DNA from: Erythrobacter sp. BLCC-B19
GTDB lineage: Bacteria > Pseudomonadota > Alphaproteobacteria > Sphingomonadales > Sphingomonadaceae
Direction of reading: 5' to 3'
DNA: 64,000 nt
Assembly (NCBI RefSeq): GCF_028621955.1
Contig: NZ_CP117516.1
Span: 2,378,001 to 2,442,000, forward strand
Within the stretch, counting starts at the first letter, position 1. Each line of letters opens with the position of its first letter. Shown one piece after another: positions 46,000-53,880 of the stretch. The notes under the pieces are model-generated. The model searched no databases. It was not told the DNA's origin and saw only the letters and a program-made list of their open reading frames with translations. Made by a program: the position numbers and the translations under genes.

Positions 46000-47050
46000 G
46001 CCTGTGCCTGATCCCGCCCTTCGCCAGCCCGATCTGATCCGCATCGGCGATCACCCGCGTCCGCTGGTCGACGGCTTCATGCGCCGCATCACCTATCTGC
46101 GCTTGTCGGTCACCGACCGCTGCGACCTCAGATGCTCCTATTGTATGCCCGAGCGCATGACCTTCCTTCCCAAGAAGGAGGTGCTGAGCCTTGAGGAGCT
46201 CTATGACCTTGCCACCGGCTTCATCGCCCGCGGCGTTACCAAGATCCGCATCACAGGGGGCGAGCCGCTGGTGCGGCGCGACATCATCGACCTGTTCAGC
46301 GCGCTCGGCCGCAGGCTCGGGCATGATCTTGAAGAGCTGACGCTCACCACCAACGGCACACAGCTTGCCCAGCACGCCGAGGCGCTGGCAAAGGCCGGGG
46401 TGCGGCGGGTGAATGTCTCGCTCGACACGCTGGACCGGGCAAGGTTTGCCGACCTCACCCGGCGCGACAGTCTGCCGCAGGTGCTTGAAGGGATCGCGGC
46501 GGCGAAGGCTGCGGGGCTGAAGGTCAAACTGAACGCCGTGGCGCTGAAGGGCGTCAATGAGGACGAGCTGCCCGATCTCATCGCCTGGGGGCATGGGCAG
46601 GGCCATGATGTGACCCTGATCGAAGTCATGCCGCTGGGCGATGTCGAGGAGGAGCGGCTCGACCAGTATCTCCCGCTCGACACTGTCCGCGCCCGGCTCG
46701 CGCAGCGCTGGACGCTGACCGACAGCGACCACCGCACCGGCGGGCCGTCCCGCTATGTCGACATTGCCGAAACCGGCGGCCGGCTGGGCTTCATCACGCC
46801 GCACACCAGCAACTTCTGCGCCGGGTGCAACCGCCTGCGGGTGACCGCGACCGGCCAGCTCTACCCCTGCCTCGGCGGGGGCGAGCGGGTTGATCTGCGC
46901 GCCGCGCTGCGGTCTGAAGCGCCGGGGACGAACCTTGCCGCCGCGCTCGACGAGGCGCTCCGGATCAAGCCCGAGAAGCACCACTTCCGCATGGACACCC
47001 GCGGCGCAGCGCCAGCATTGGCGCGGCATATGTCGATGACGGGGGGGTGA
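45992..47050 (+). CDS. moaA: GTP 3',8-cyclase
   Basis: A radical-SAM enzyme that starts molybdopterin synthesis by cyclising GTP. The 352-residue protein has its SAM-binding [4Fe-4S] site C44-x3-C48-x2-C51 (CDLRCSYC), the ITGGEPLVRRD line, and a C-terminal second cluster motif FCAGCNRLRVTATGQLYPC with three cysteines. It starts in the end of the preceding gene and is followed by a long palindromic repeat. Confidence 0.96.
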   Translation: MYEPVPDPALRQPDLIRIGDHPRPLVDGFMRRITYLRLSVTDRCDLRCSYCMPERMTFLPKKEVLSLEELYDLATGFIARGVTKIRITGGEPLVRRDIIDLFSALGRRLGHDLEELTLTTNGTQLAQHAEALAKAGVRRVNVSLDTLDRARFADLTRRDSLPQVLEGIAAAKAAGLKVKLNAVALKGVNEDELPDLIAWGHGQGHDVTLIEVMPLGDVEEERLDQYLPLDTVRARLAQRWTLTDSDHRTGGPSRYVDIAETGGRLGFITPHTSNFCAGCNRLRVTATGQLYPCLGGGERVDLRAALRSEAPGTNLAAALDEALRIKPEKHHFRMDTRGAAPALARHMSMTGG

Positions 47051-47059
47051 GCTCCATGT

Positions 47060-47165
47060 TTCGTCATTGCGAGCACAGCGAAGCAATCCATGGATCCCGC
47101 GTTGTTTCTGGGCGCAGCGTCTCTCCATGGATTGCCGCGTCGCCTGCGGCTCCTCGCAATGACGA
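47060..47165. repeat. palindromic repeat, TCGTCATTG family (copy 2)
   Basis: A 106-base inverted repeat. Outer arms TCGTCATTGCGAG (47061-47073) and CTCGCAATGACGA (47153-47165) pair over 13 bases. Inner arms GCAATCCATGGA (47083-47094) and TCCATGGATTGC (47124-47135) pair over 12. It lies between moaA and moaD, and its right end (CGAGGGGGAG) supplies the ribosome site of moaD. The outer arms match the repeat at 9716. Confidence 0.8.
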
Positions 47166-47177
47166 GGGGGAGCGCTG

Positions 47178-47438
47178 GTGATCCGCATCGTTTACCTTGG
47201 GAAGCTGGCTGACGTGGCGGGCAAAGGCGAAAGCCAATTCGTCTCGAGCTCTGGAGACCTCGACTGGCCAGAAATCCTCGCCCTGCTCGACGATCACGTC
47301 GCGGAGGGTCTCGCCGAAGCGGTGAGAGACCCGCGCGTTAAGGTGGCGCTGAACGGTGAGGTTTTGCCCGATAAGACCTACCTGGTGGCGAAAAACGGTG
47401 ACGAGATCGCGCTGCTCCCGCCGGTGTCGGGGGGCTGA
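47178..47438 (+). CDS. moaD: molybdopterin synthase small (sulfur-carrier) subunit
   Basis: An 86-residue ubiquitin-like protein ending in the GG that is thiocarboxylated (LLPPVSGG) and passes sulfur to precursor Z in MoaE. It begins IRIVYLGKLADVAGKGESQF. The start is a GTG, with GGGGGAG upstream that is the right end of the repeat. A TTG-start moaE follows 4 bases after its stop. Confidence 0.93.
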   Translation: MIRIVYLGKLADVAGKGESQFVSSSGDLDWPEILALLDDHVAEGLAEAVRDPRVKVALNGEVLPDKTYLVAKNGDEIALLPPVSGG

Positions 47439-47442
47439 TAGG

Positions 47443-47889
47443 TTGCGCGACATCCGGCTGATCGATGCGCCGTTCGATCCCAATGCCGCCATCGACACGC
47501 TGGCGATGGCATCGCCCGATATTGGCGGGATCGCCAGCTTTGTGGGCAAGGTTCGCGCTGGCGGCGGGATCGAAGCACTGGAGCTCACCCATTACGAACC
47601 CCTGACCCTGGCGGGGATGCACGACCTTGCTGACCGGGCGTTTGCGCGGTTTGACCTCATCGGGCTGGTGATGCTCCACCGCGTCGGGCTGATGCATCGG
47701 GGCGAGCCGATCGTCTGCGTCTCGGCCGCCGCGCGCCATCGCCGCGATGCGATCGCGGCGACCGATTTCTGCATGGATCACCTCAAGAGCGCGGCGTGGT
47801 TCTGGAAGCGCGAGAAGCGCGCCGACGGCTGGCACTGGATCGAGCCGCGCGCAGCCGATCACAATGATCTTGCGCGCTGGCAGACCTGA
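47443..47889 (+). CDS. moaE: molybdopterin synthase catalytic subunit
   Basis: MoaE converts precursor Z to molybdopterin with sulfur from MoaD. The 148-residue protein has DIGGIASFVGKVRAGG (conserved Gly-Arg region), LELTHYEPLTLAGM, HRVGLMHRGEPIVCVSAAARHR and the catalytic-region line DHLKSAAWFWKRE with the active-site Lys. The start is taken as TTG at 47443; no upstream ATG is in frame near, and the family N-terminus would be lost with any later start. Confidence 0.9.
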   Translation: MRDIRLIDAPFDPNAAIDTLAMASPDIGGIASFVGKVRAGGGIEALELTHYEPLTLAGMHDLADRAFARFDLIGLVMLHRVGLMHRGEPIVCVSAAARHRRDAIAATDFCMDHLKSAAWFWKREKRADGWHWIEPRAADHNDLARWQT

Positions 47890-47890
47890 T

Positions 47891-47904
47891 TTGATCGGCG
47901 TCAA
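47891..47904 (+). promoter_or_regulatory. Fnr/FixK-type operator upstream of the 144-residue membrane protein
   Basis: TTGAT-CGGC-GTCAA, the same element as at 8833 with the same right half. It begins 2 bases after the moaE stop and ends 56 bases before the downstream start. A hexamer TAGTTC begins 22 bases after it (47927-47932), the same spacing as in the usp promoter. This suggests direct control by an Fnr-type regulator such as the one encoded at 48514. Confidence 0.75.
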
Positions 47905-47960
47905 AGCAGGGGCCGCAGGCGCGGGCTAGTTCGCTTTCCAACAACGGAAAGGAACGTCCC

Positions 47961-48395
47961 ATGAGCCACATCGTCCACGATCTCCTCGCCCGCGGCGATG
48001 CCCGGATCGTCGAGCAGCCCGACATTGCTCCGCGTCATCAGGTCGAGGCTGACCGCAATTTCGGCCTCCCCACCGCGCTCTACGGCGCGACTGTCGCGGG
48101 CTATCTCGGCTTCCTGCTGGTGGTCGGCAGCGCCTTTGCCAATCCGGTGCTGGCGATCCCGATGGCGATCTTCGTGGTGTTCATCGTTGCAGGCTTCGGC
48201 ATCCCGGCGATCTGGACGCGGCTGGCCGGCAATGCGAGCGAGCCGCAGACCTTGGGCGAGTTCGAACAGCGCGGCATCATGACCCACACCGGTCGGCTTA
48301 CGGCGCGCGATGCCACGATCCAGGTGCTGATCCTGCCTGTGCTGCTGGTGATCTGGGGGCTTGCCGTGGCGGTGATCGCCGCAGTGGTGGCCTGA
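47961..48395 (+). CDS. membrane protein of unknown function, predicted Fnr target
   Basis: A 144-residue protein with a soluble N-terminus (about 1-37, HQVEADRN...), two adjoining membrane helices (about 38-84, AGYLGFLLVVGSAF and LAIPMAIFVVFIVAGFGIPAIW) and a third at the C-terminus (about 118-143, VLILPVLLVIWGLAVAVIAAVV). No family motif was recognised. AAGGAA precedes the ATG. It has its own promoter with an Fnr box and faces the fnr gene across a 118-base gap with no clear terminator. Confidence 0.8.
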   Translation: MSHIVHDLLARGDARIVEQPDIAPRHQVEADRNFGLPTALYGATVAGYLGFLLVVGSAFANPVLAIPMAIFVVFIVAGFGIPAIWTRLAGNASEPQTLGEFEQRGIMTHTGRLTARDATIQVLILPVLLVIWGLAVAVIAAVVA

Positions 48396-48513
48396 GCCTT
48401 CGCAAGTTCCCCAAGCGGGGCGGTGGCCACTCTCCCCGGCCGCCGCTCCGTTCCTTTGTCGTCGTGGGGGGGCGGGCGGTCTGCATCGCGCGCCAGCGCG
48501 GTCGCAAGCGCCC

Positions 48514-49203
48514 TTATCGTCCTGAGATTTCTTGCAGCAGTTCCGGATTGCGCAGCGCGATCCCGCGTTTCCCCTCGCGGCGGATCGCGCCCATGTCTTC
48601 GAGCTCACCCAGCTTGCGGCTGACGGTTTCGATGGTGAGGCCGAGCATATTGCCGATTTCGCCGCGCGTCAGCGGCAGTTCGAAGCTGCGCGCCAGGTGG
48701 CACGAGCTTTCGCTCGCCGCAGCGGCAAAGTCGTGGAGCAGGGCGGCGAGCCGCGCCTCGGCGCTGGCGTGGCCGGTGAGTTCGAGCAGACCTCGCGTTG
48801 CCAGCAGATCCGCCTGACTGCGCCGCAGCAGCGCGCGGGCAAGCGCAGGGTAATCCTCGATCGCGCGTTCGATATCTCGGCGCGCGAAGGTGCACAGGCG
48901 GCTCTCGGTCAGCGCGACGACATCGTGATGGGCGAAAGGTGCAAACAGCTCGCCGATGAAGCCTGCCGGATGGACAAGGGCGAGGATTTGCTCGTTCCCG
49001 TCCTGATCCACCGCCGAGACCTTGAGTGCGCCGCTCAGCAAGGTGGCGCAGGCGGCGTCCTCGTCGCCTGCGGCAAACAGCATCTCGCCGCGCTTCAGGG
49101 TGCGGGTGCGGCCCGCGGCGGCCATGGCGTCGCGTTCTTCAGGGGTCAGAACCGCGCAGGCGGCTGTCTCCTTGACCGGACAAGTGCTGCACGCAAGGTT
49201 CAT
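48514..49203 (-). CDS. Crp/Fnr-family oxygen-responsive transcriptional regulator
   Basis: A 229-residue regulator. Cysteines C5, C8 and C16 (C-x2-C-x7-C) plus C104 match the four ligands of the oxygen-labile [4Fe-4S] cluster in alphaproteobacterial FnrL/FnrN. A cNMP-like beta roll is followed by a winged helix. The recognition helix IETVSRKLGEL places E192, S195 and R196 at the positions of Fnr Glu209, Ser212 and Arg213, which read TTGAT half-sites. It should act as an activator under low oxygen. The ATG overlaps the stop of the upstream lipoprotein gene (ATGA). Two matching boxes are in this window. Confidence 0.9.
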   Translation of the reverse strand: MNLACSTCPVKETAACAVLTPEERDAMAAAGRTRTLKRGEMLFAAGDEDAACATLLSGALKVSAVDQDGNEQILALVHPAGFIGELFAPFAHHDVVALTESRLCTFARRDIERAIEDYPALARALLRRSQADLLATRGLLELTGHASAEARLAALLHDFAAAASESSCHLARSFELPLTRGEIGNMLGLTIETVSRKLGELEDMGAIRREGKRGIALRNPELLQEISGR

Positions 49204-49703
49204 GACCCCATCACTCCCCAAAGCCGGGTGATTGTCGCGTCCTGCCCGGCCAGAACGCCCGCGATTCGGCTCTGCGCCGAGATCACCGCCGGGTCGGGTG
49301 CGAGCGCGGTGGCGGCTTCGGCAGCGAGCGAATCGATTCCTGCGAGCGCCAGCGCGGTTCTGGCCCGCTGCGCGTCGAGATCGGCCAGCGCTACCAGTGC
49401 CGCGGCACGGGCGTTGCTTTCCGCAGACTGCCCGCTGGCCGCGCGCGCAAGGCGAGCCGCGTCACCTTCGGCCGCAAGAAAGGCTTTTTCCGCGGCGGCG
49501 GCATCGGCGATCAGGTCAGCCAATTGCCCTGAGGCAGAAGGCGGGCGAATCGGGGGCGGGGGCGATGCAGGCACCGGCACGGCCTCGCCGCGTTCGAAGG
49601 CCCGCAGCGCCAGCGAGGGATAGTCGCCCTTGTCCCCCGCACAGCCGCTCAGCACCGCCGCAAGCAGCCCGAATGCCAGAGGATTTCGCCATTTTTCACG
49701 CAT
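49200..49703 (-). CDS. small lipoprotein co-transcribed with the Fnr-type regulator
   Basis: A 167-residue protein with a lipoprotein signal: positively charged MREKWRN, a hydrophobic stretch, and the lipobox LSGC (Cys about residue 20). The mature part is Pro-rich then Ala-rich and helical (AAAAEKAFLAAEGDAARLARAA), possibly a coiled coil, and it has no known domain. The end overlaps the fnr start (ATGA). The start could also be at 49727; 49703 gives the better signal. Confidence 0.72.
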   Translation of the reverse strand: MREKWRNPLAFGLLAAVLSGCAGDKGDYPSLALRAFERGEAVPVPASPPPPIRPPSASGQLADLIADAAAAEKAFLAAEGDAARLARAASGQSAESNARAAALVALADLDAQRARTALALAGIDSLAAEAATALAPDPAVISAQSRIAGVLAGQDATITRLWGVMGS

Positions 49704-49938
49704 AAAGATCCCATGTCCTTTTAACATGACACCCGATAATGGCAATCACAGTGAACACTTGGGCGCATCCTACTTTTTGATGATGCGTCGGCCCCTCGGG
49801 CGTTGACTTGGGCCCGCCTTTCCCCTAACGGCACGCATCCTTTACGGGGCTGCATCTGCGCTAGCCCCGCATTGCCGTTCGGTTTTTGTGGCGCAAGCGC
49901 GATGGCCGGACACCGCACAGACAAGAGAGTTTAGAGCC

Positions 49939-50322
49939 ATGTTCGCTGTAGTGCGCACGGGCGGCAAGCAATATCGGGTTGCCGCCGGAGACAAGATTGC
50001 CGTTGAAAAGCTCGCAGGCGAAGCCGGCGACACGATCACCCTGGGCGACATCCTGCTCGCTGGCGAAGGCGACGATCTCGCCGACGTGAGCAAGGTGACC
50101 GTCTCGGCCGAGATCATCGCCCAGGCCAAGAGCGAAAAGGTGGTCGTCTTCAAGAAGCGCCGCCGCCACAACTATCGCCGCAAGAACGGCCACCGCCAGC
50201 AGATGACCCTGCTGCGCATCACCGCCGTTGGTGCCGCTGAAGCCAAGCCGGCCAAGAAGGCCGCCGCCAAGAAGACCAAGACCGAAGCCCCGGCTGCTGA
50301 AGCCGCTGCCTCGGCCGAATAA
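49939..50322 (+). CDS. rplU: 50S ribosomal protein L21
   Basis: Ribosomal protein L21 of the large subunit. The 127-residue protein has [20 protein letters not shown] at its start and the basic RNA-binding stretch [21 protein letters not shown]. It carries a Lys/Ala-rich C-terminal extension typical of alphaproteobacteria. rpmA follows 14 bases later. The 235 bases before the start contain the promoter region of this pair and of the divergent lipoprotein gene. Confidence 0.97.
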   Translation: MFAVVRTGGKQYRVAAGDKIAVEKLAGEAGDTITLGDILLAGEGDDLADVSKVTVSAEIIAQAKSEKVVVFKKRRRHNYRRKNGHRQQMTLLRITAVGAAEAKPAKKAAAKKTKTEAPAAEAAASAE

Positions 50323-50336
50323 GGAGCGACTGAACC

Positions 50337-50606
50337 ATGGCACATAAGAAAGCAGGCGGTTCGTCGCGTAACGGTCGTGATTCGGCCGGTCGTCGCCTTG
50401 GCGTGAAGAAGTTCGGCGGTCAGGAAGTGATCGGCGGCAACATTATCATCCGTCAGCGCGGCACCCGCGTGTACCCGGGCGTGAACGTGGGCATGGGCAA
50501 GGACCACACCCTCTACGCGCTCGCCGAAGGCGTGGTCCGATTCCACGCCGGCAAGCTTGGCCGCAAATACGTCAGCGTAGACGCAATGGCTGAAGCCGCC
50601 GAATAA
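50337..50606 (+). CDS. rpmA: 50S ribosomal protein L27
   Basis: Ribosomal protein L27, 89 residues, with [28 protein letters not shown] at the N-terminus, whose tail reaches the peptidyl-transferase centre. The usual rplU-rpmA order is kept. A structured RNA region follows the stop. Confidence 0.98.
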   Translation: MAHKKAGGSSRNGRDSAGRRLGVKKFGGQEVIGGNIIIRQRGTRVYPGVNVGMGKDHTLYALAEGVVRFHAGKLGRKYVSVDAMAEAAE

Positions 50607-50639
50607 GCGGACGTGACCGATACAGGGATCGTCCGGCAA

Positions 50640-50719
50640 GGATGGTCCTGGTGGGTGCAAGACCCACGCTTGAGGGAGACAGGACCATCCTCTGACCGAG
50701 GGGGTCCGTCTCCCTTTTT
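50640..50719 (+). promoter_or_regulatory. overlapping alternative hairpins after rpmA (attenuator-like)
   Basis: Stem A: GGATGGTCCTG (50640-50650) pairs with CAGGACCATCC (50680-50690), enclosing a small GTGGGT/ACCCAC hairpin. Stem B: GGGAGAC+GGACC (50674-50686) pairs with GGTCC+GTCTCCC (50703-50714) and is followed by five T (50715-50719), a good terminator. Bases 50680-50686 are in both stems, so only one can form. This is the layout of an attenuator or riboswitch expression platform upstream of the GNAT gene. No named riboswitch was recognised. Confidence 0.7.
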
Positions 50720-50823
50720 GCACTCTCCCTCGAAAAAGGCGCGGAATTACAAAGTTTCGCGGCCATGAAATTGTCACGCGCAGCCCCTAGGGGCGGGCGC
50801 GGGGCGAGGTAGGGAGAACGCTC

Positions 50824-51360
50824 GTGTTCCATCGCAGCCAAAGACTGTTCCTGAGGCCCGCTTTCCCCGAGGATAGCGGCGCGATTCTGGCGGGCATCGG
50901 CGAGGAGGCGATCGTGCGCAACCTTGCCCGTGCGCCGTGGCCCTATGGTATCGAGGAAGCGCGCGCCTTTGCCGCCATGCCGCAGGATATGCGCCTGCCG
51001 CATTTTCTGGTGACGCTCCCCGGTGTCGGGGTGATCGGCAGCGCGGGGATGGGCGAGCATGAGGGCGAGCCCGAGATCGGCTACTGGATCGCGCGCGACC
51101 ACTGGGGCCGCGGCTATGCCACCGAGGCGGCTGCGGCGGTGCTCAGGATCGCCCGCACCCTCGGCCACCGGCGCGTGCTGGCGGGCCATTTTGTCGACAA
51201 TCCCGCGTCAGGCAAGGTGTTGAGGAAGCTTGGTTTTGTTCCCACCGGACGCGCGGGCCTGCGCTTCAGTGCGGCGCGCGGGCACGCCGTCGAATCGGTC
51301 GAGTATGCGCTCGACATGGAGGCTGACATGGATCCCGCGCCGTTCGCGCGCGCCGCGTAA
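50824..51360 (+). CDS. GNAT N-acetyltransferase (RimJ/RimL-like)
   Basis: A 178-residue acetyltransferase with the acetyl-CoA region DHWGRGYATEAAAAVLRIARTLG (R/Q-x-x-G-x-A type) and VLRKLGFVPTGRAGLRFSAARGHAVESVEYAL. It may acetylate the N-terminus of a ribosomal protein or a small amine; its place after rpmA hints at ribosome-linked work, which is inference. The start is a GTG after AGGGAG. The attenuator-like region upstream could set its expression. Confidence 0.85.
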   Translation: MFHRSQRLFLRPAFPEDSGAILAGIGEEAIVRNLARAPWPYGIEEARAFAAMPQDMRLPHFLVTLPGVGVIGSAGMGEHEGEPEIGYWIARDHWGRGYATEAAAAVLRIARTLGHRRVLAGHFVDNPASGKVLRKLGFVPTGRAGLRFSAARGHAVESVEYALDMEADMDPAPFARAA

Positions 51361-51419
51361 TCGCGGCCCGTCAGGCCGATGCTTGTTCGCAAATGCAAAA
51401 CCGACTAGGGCGACCCCCT

Positions 51420-52028
51420 ATGGTCGTTCGCAAAAGGTTAACCCCTGAGGAGTCGCGCAGCACCGCGCTTGACGCGGCGCGGGCGCTGCTGATCGAGACG
51501 GGGCCGCAGTCGGTGACGCTGAAGGCGGTCTCGGCGCGGATCGGACGCACCCATGCGAACCTGCTGCATCACTTCGGTTCGGCCTCGGGCCTGCAGAAAG
51601 CGCTGGCCGAACACCTCGCGCGGTCGGTGTGCGAGACGATCCTCGACGCTGTCCACGCCAGCCGCGCCGGACTGGGGTCGCCCCGGCAGGTGGTCGATCT
51701 GGCCTTCGATGCCTTTGACCGCGAAGGGGCCGGCGCGCTGACCAGCTGGATGTTGCTGACCGGCAACGAGGACGCGCTCGACCCGATCATTTCGACCATT
51801 CACGACCTGCTCGATGAACTCGCGCCGACCGAGCCGCCCGAGCACATGGCCGAGCGGCGTCTGCACCGCGAAACGCTCTCGCTGGTGCTGCTGGCGCTGG
51901 GCGATGCGCTGATCGGCGGGGCGCTGGCCAAGTCGCTGGGCCTGCCGCGCGATGCGGCGCGCGACCGGGCGACGGCGATGCTCGAAGCGAGCTTCGCCGA
52001 GCATCAGGTGCCTCAGGTTTCGGCCTGA
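51420..52028 (+). CDS. TetR-family transcriptional regulator
   Basis: A 202-residue TetR protein. Helix-turn-helix in residues about 10-55 (ALDAARALLIETGPQSVTLKAVSARIGRTHANLLHHFGSASGLQKAL). The C-terminal ligand domain is helical. The target is unknown. The ATG at 51420 is preferred to one at 51393. It ends 16 bases inside the convergent ygfZ-type gene. Confidence 0.9.
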   Translation: MVVRKRLTPEESRSTALDAARALLIETGPQSVTLKAVSARIGRTHANLLHHFGSASGLQKALAEHLARSVCETILDAVHASRAGLGSPRQVVDLAFDAFDREGAGALTSWMLLTGNEDALDPIISTIHDLLDELAPTEPPEHMAERRLHRETLSLVLLALGDALIGGALAKSLGLPRDAARDRATAMLEASFAEHQVPQVSA

Positions 52029-52801
52029 ACCCCGACGCGTTGCCAGTCAGGCAGGGCGGCAGGATCGAGACTTTCCACCCGCAGGTGATCGACCGCGCGC
52101 CCAAGATCGGGATAGGCGGCCTTGCGCCGCGCCTCGTCCGATTCGGCCAAGGGCACCACCACCAGCCGCCGGTTGATCTTCTGCCGCCAGTTCATCCGCG
52201 CGGTGTTCTCCTGCCCGACATAACAGCCCTTGGTGAAGCTGACCCCGTTCAGTTCGACGGCATTGGTTTCGAGCCACAGGATATCGCCCATCTCGGCGTG
52301 GCCCTCGGGCACGCCAAGGCGCAAGCGGTGGGCGAGGTAATGGGCATCGGCGCTTTCGTCATGCGCTTCGTCACGCGCCGTAATCCAGCGAAAGCCGATT
52401 GCGGCGAGTCTGGGATCGGGCGCGAGCAATGCGCTTGAAGCGTTCAAGCCGGGGGGGCGGCCCGGAATATGGGAGAGGTTCTGCGGCTCGGTGGGGTGCC
52501 AGTAAACGCCCAGATGTGCCTCACGCGCAATTCCGATCTTGCGGCGCAGGCGGTACATCGAGAGGCGCTTGACCAGCTCATCGGCGTGCGCCGCCTCGCA
52601 GTCGAGCAGCAGATCAGCGTCCTCGCGCCACACCAGAAAATCGAACAGATGCTTGCCCTGCGCGGAGAGCAGCGCGGCGTAGCACGGGAGCGGGCCGGTC
52701 ACGTCATTGGTGACGAGGCCTTGCAGGAAGGCGGCAACGTCCTCGGCTTGGTCGAGGGGGGAAAGGCGCACCACGGCGCGCGATGTCAGCAGGGTAGCCA
52801 T
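52013..52801 (-). CDS. ygfZ: folate-binding protein YgfZ/GcvT-like (Fe-S cluster repair)
   Basis: A 262-residue GcvT-like protein with the YgfZ signature KGCYVGQENTARMNW near residue 190. It binds tetrahydrofolate and supports some Fe-S enzymes such as MiaB. LVTNDVTGPLPCYAALLSAQGKHLFDFLVW is the typical N-terminal line. It is convergent with the TetR gene and divergent from pyrC. Confidence 0.93.
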   Translation of the reverse strand: MATLLTSRAVVRLSPLDQAEDVAAFLQGLVTNDVTGPLPCYAALLSAQGKHLFDFLVWREDADLLLDCEAAHADELVKRLSMYRLRRKIGIAREAHLGVYWHPTEPQNLSHIPGRPPGLNASSALLAPDPRLAAIGFRWITARDEAHDESADAHYLAHRLRLGVPEGHAEMGDILWLETNAVELNGVSFTKGCYVGQENTARMNWRQKINRRLVVVPLAESDEARRKAAYPDLGRAVDHLRVESLDPAALPDWQRVGVQAET

Positions 52802-52842
52802 GATGCGTGACAGATAGGGAGGCGCGCCGCTAAGGGGAAGCC

Positions 52843-53880
52843 ATGACCGACCGCCTCACGATCCGCCGCCCCGACGACTGGCACCTGCATTTCCGCGATG
52901 GCGACATCATGCGCGAGGTGGTGCCCTATACCGCGCGGCAGTTTGCGCGCGCGATCGTGATGCCCAACCTCACCCCGCCGGTGACGACCACGGCGCTGGG
53001 CGCGGCCTACCGCGACCGGATCCGCGCGGCGGTGCCTGAGGGCGTGCGGTTCGAGCCGCTGATGACTTGCTACCTCACCGACACCACCGATGCCGACGAT
53101 CTGGCGCGCGGCGCGGCTGAGGGCGTCTTCACCGCGGCCAAGATGTATCCCGCCAACGCGACGACGAATTCGGCCGCGGGCGTGACCAATGTCGAGAAGC
53201 TCTATCCCGTCCTCGCGCGGATGGAGGCCGAGGACATCGTGCTGTGCATCCACGGCGAGGTGACCGATCATTCGGTTGACGTGTTCGACCGTGAAAAGGA
53301 ATTCATTGACAGGCACTTGCGGGCCATTGTTGCAGCCTTTCCGAAGCTGCGGATCGTGTTCGAGCATATCACCACCAGCGACGCGGTCGACTTCGTCATG
53401 TCCGCCGGGCCGCAGGTGGCCGCGACGATCACCCCGCAGCACCTGCACATCAACCGCAATGCGATGCTGGTGGGCGGCATCCAGCCGCACAATTACTGCC
53501 TCCCCGTCGCCAAGCGCGAGAGCCATCGGCTGGCGCTGAGGAAGGCGGCAACGAACGGGAGCCCCAAGTTCTTCCTCGGCACCGATTCGGCCCCGCACCT
53601 GCGCAGCGCCAAGGAAAGCGCCTGCGGCTGCGCAGGGATTTTCGGCGCGCCTTTTGCGCTCGAATCCTATGTCACCGTGTTCGACGAGGAAGGCGCGCTC
53701 GGGCAGTTCGAGGGCTTCGCCTCGCTCCACGGCCCGGCCTTCTACAATCTGCCGGTCAATGAGGAGACGGTGACGCTCGAACGCGCCGAGGTGGCGGTGC
53801 CGGCCTATCTCCACGTCACCGGCGAGGAGATCGTGCCCTGGCATGGCGGGCAGACGATCGGTTGGAAATTCGTGGGTTAG
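52843..53880 (+). CDS. pyrC: dihydroorotase
   Basis: A 345-residue zinc amidohydrolase of the shorter (PyrC class II, E. coli-type) kind that closes the pyrimidine ring. It shows WHLHFRDG near residue 13 with the metal histidines, AKMYPANATTNSAAGVT (carboxylated Lys), CIHGEV, VFEHITTSD and LGTDSAPHLRSAKE. The stop overlaps rarD from the other strand by 4 bases. Confidence 0.96.
   Translation: MTDRLTIRRPDDWHLHFRDGDIMREVVPYTARQFARAIVMPNLTPPVTTTALGAAYRDRIRAAVPEGVRFEPLMTCYLTDTTDADDLARGAAEGVFTAAKMYPANATTNSAAGVTNVEKLYPVLARMEAEDIVLCIHGEVTDHSVDVFDREKEFIDRHLRAIVAAFPKLRIVFEHITTSDAVDFVMSAGPQVAATITPQHLHINRNAMLVGGIQPHNYCLPVAKRESHRLALRKAATNGSPKFFLGTDSAPHLRSAKESACGCAGIFGAPFALESYVTVFDEEGALGQFEGFASLHGPAFYNLPVNEETVTLERAEVAVPAYLHVTGEEIVPWHGGQTIGWKFVG

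Noticed and set aside
49777..49790. TTGATGATGCGTCG as a third Fnr box in front of the lipoprotein-fnr pair
   Set aside because: The right half CGTCG does not match RTCAA, so there is no evidence for autoregulation by the same element.
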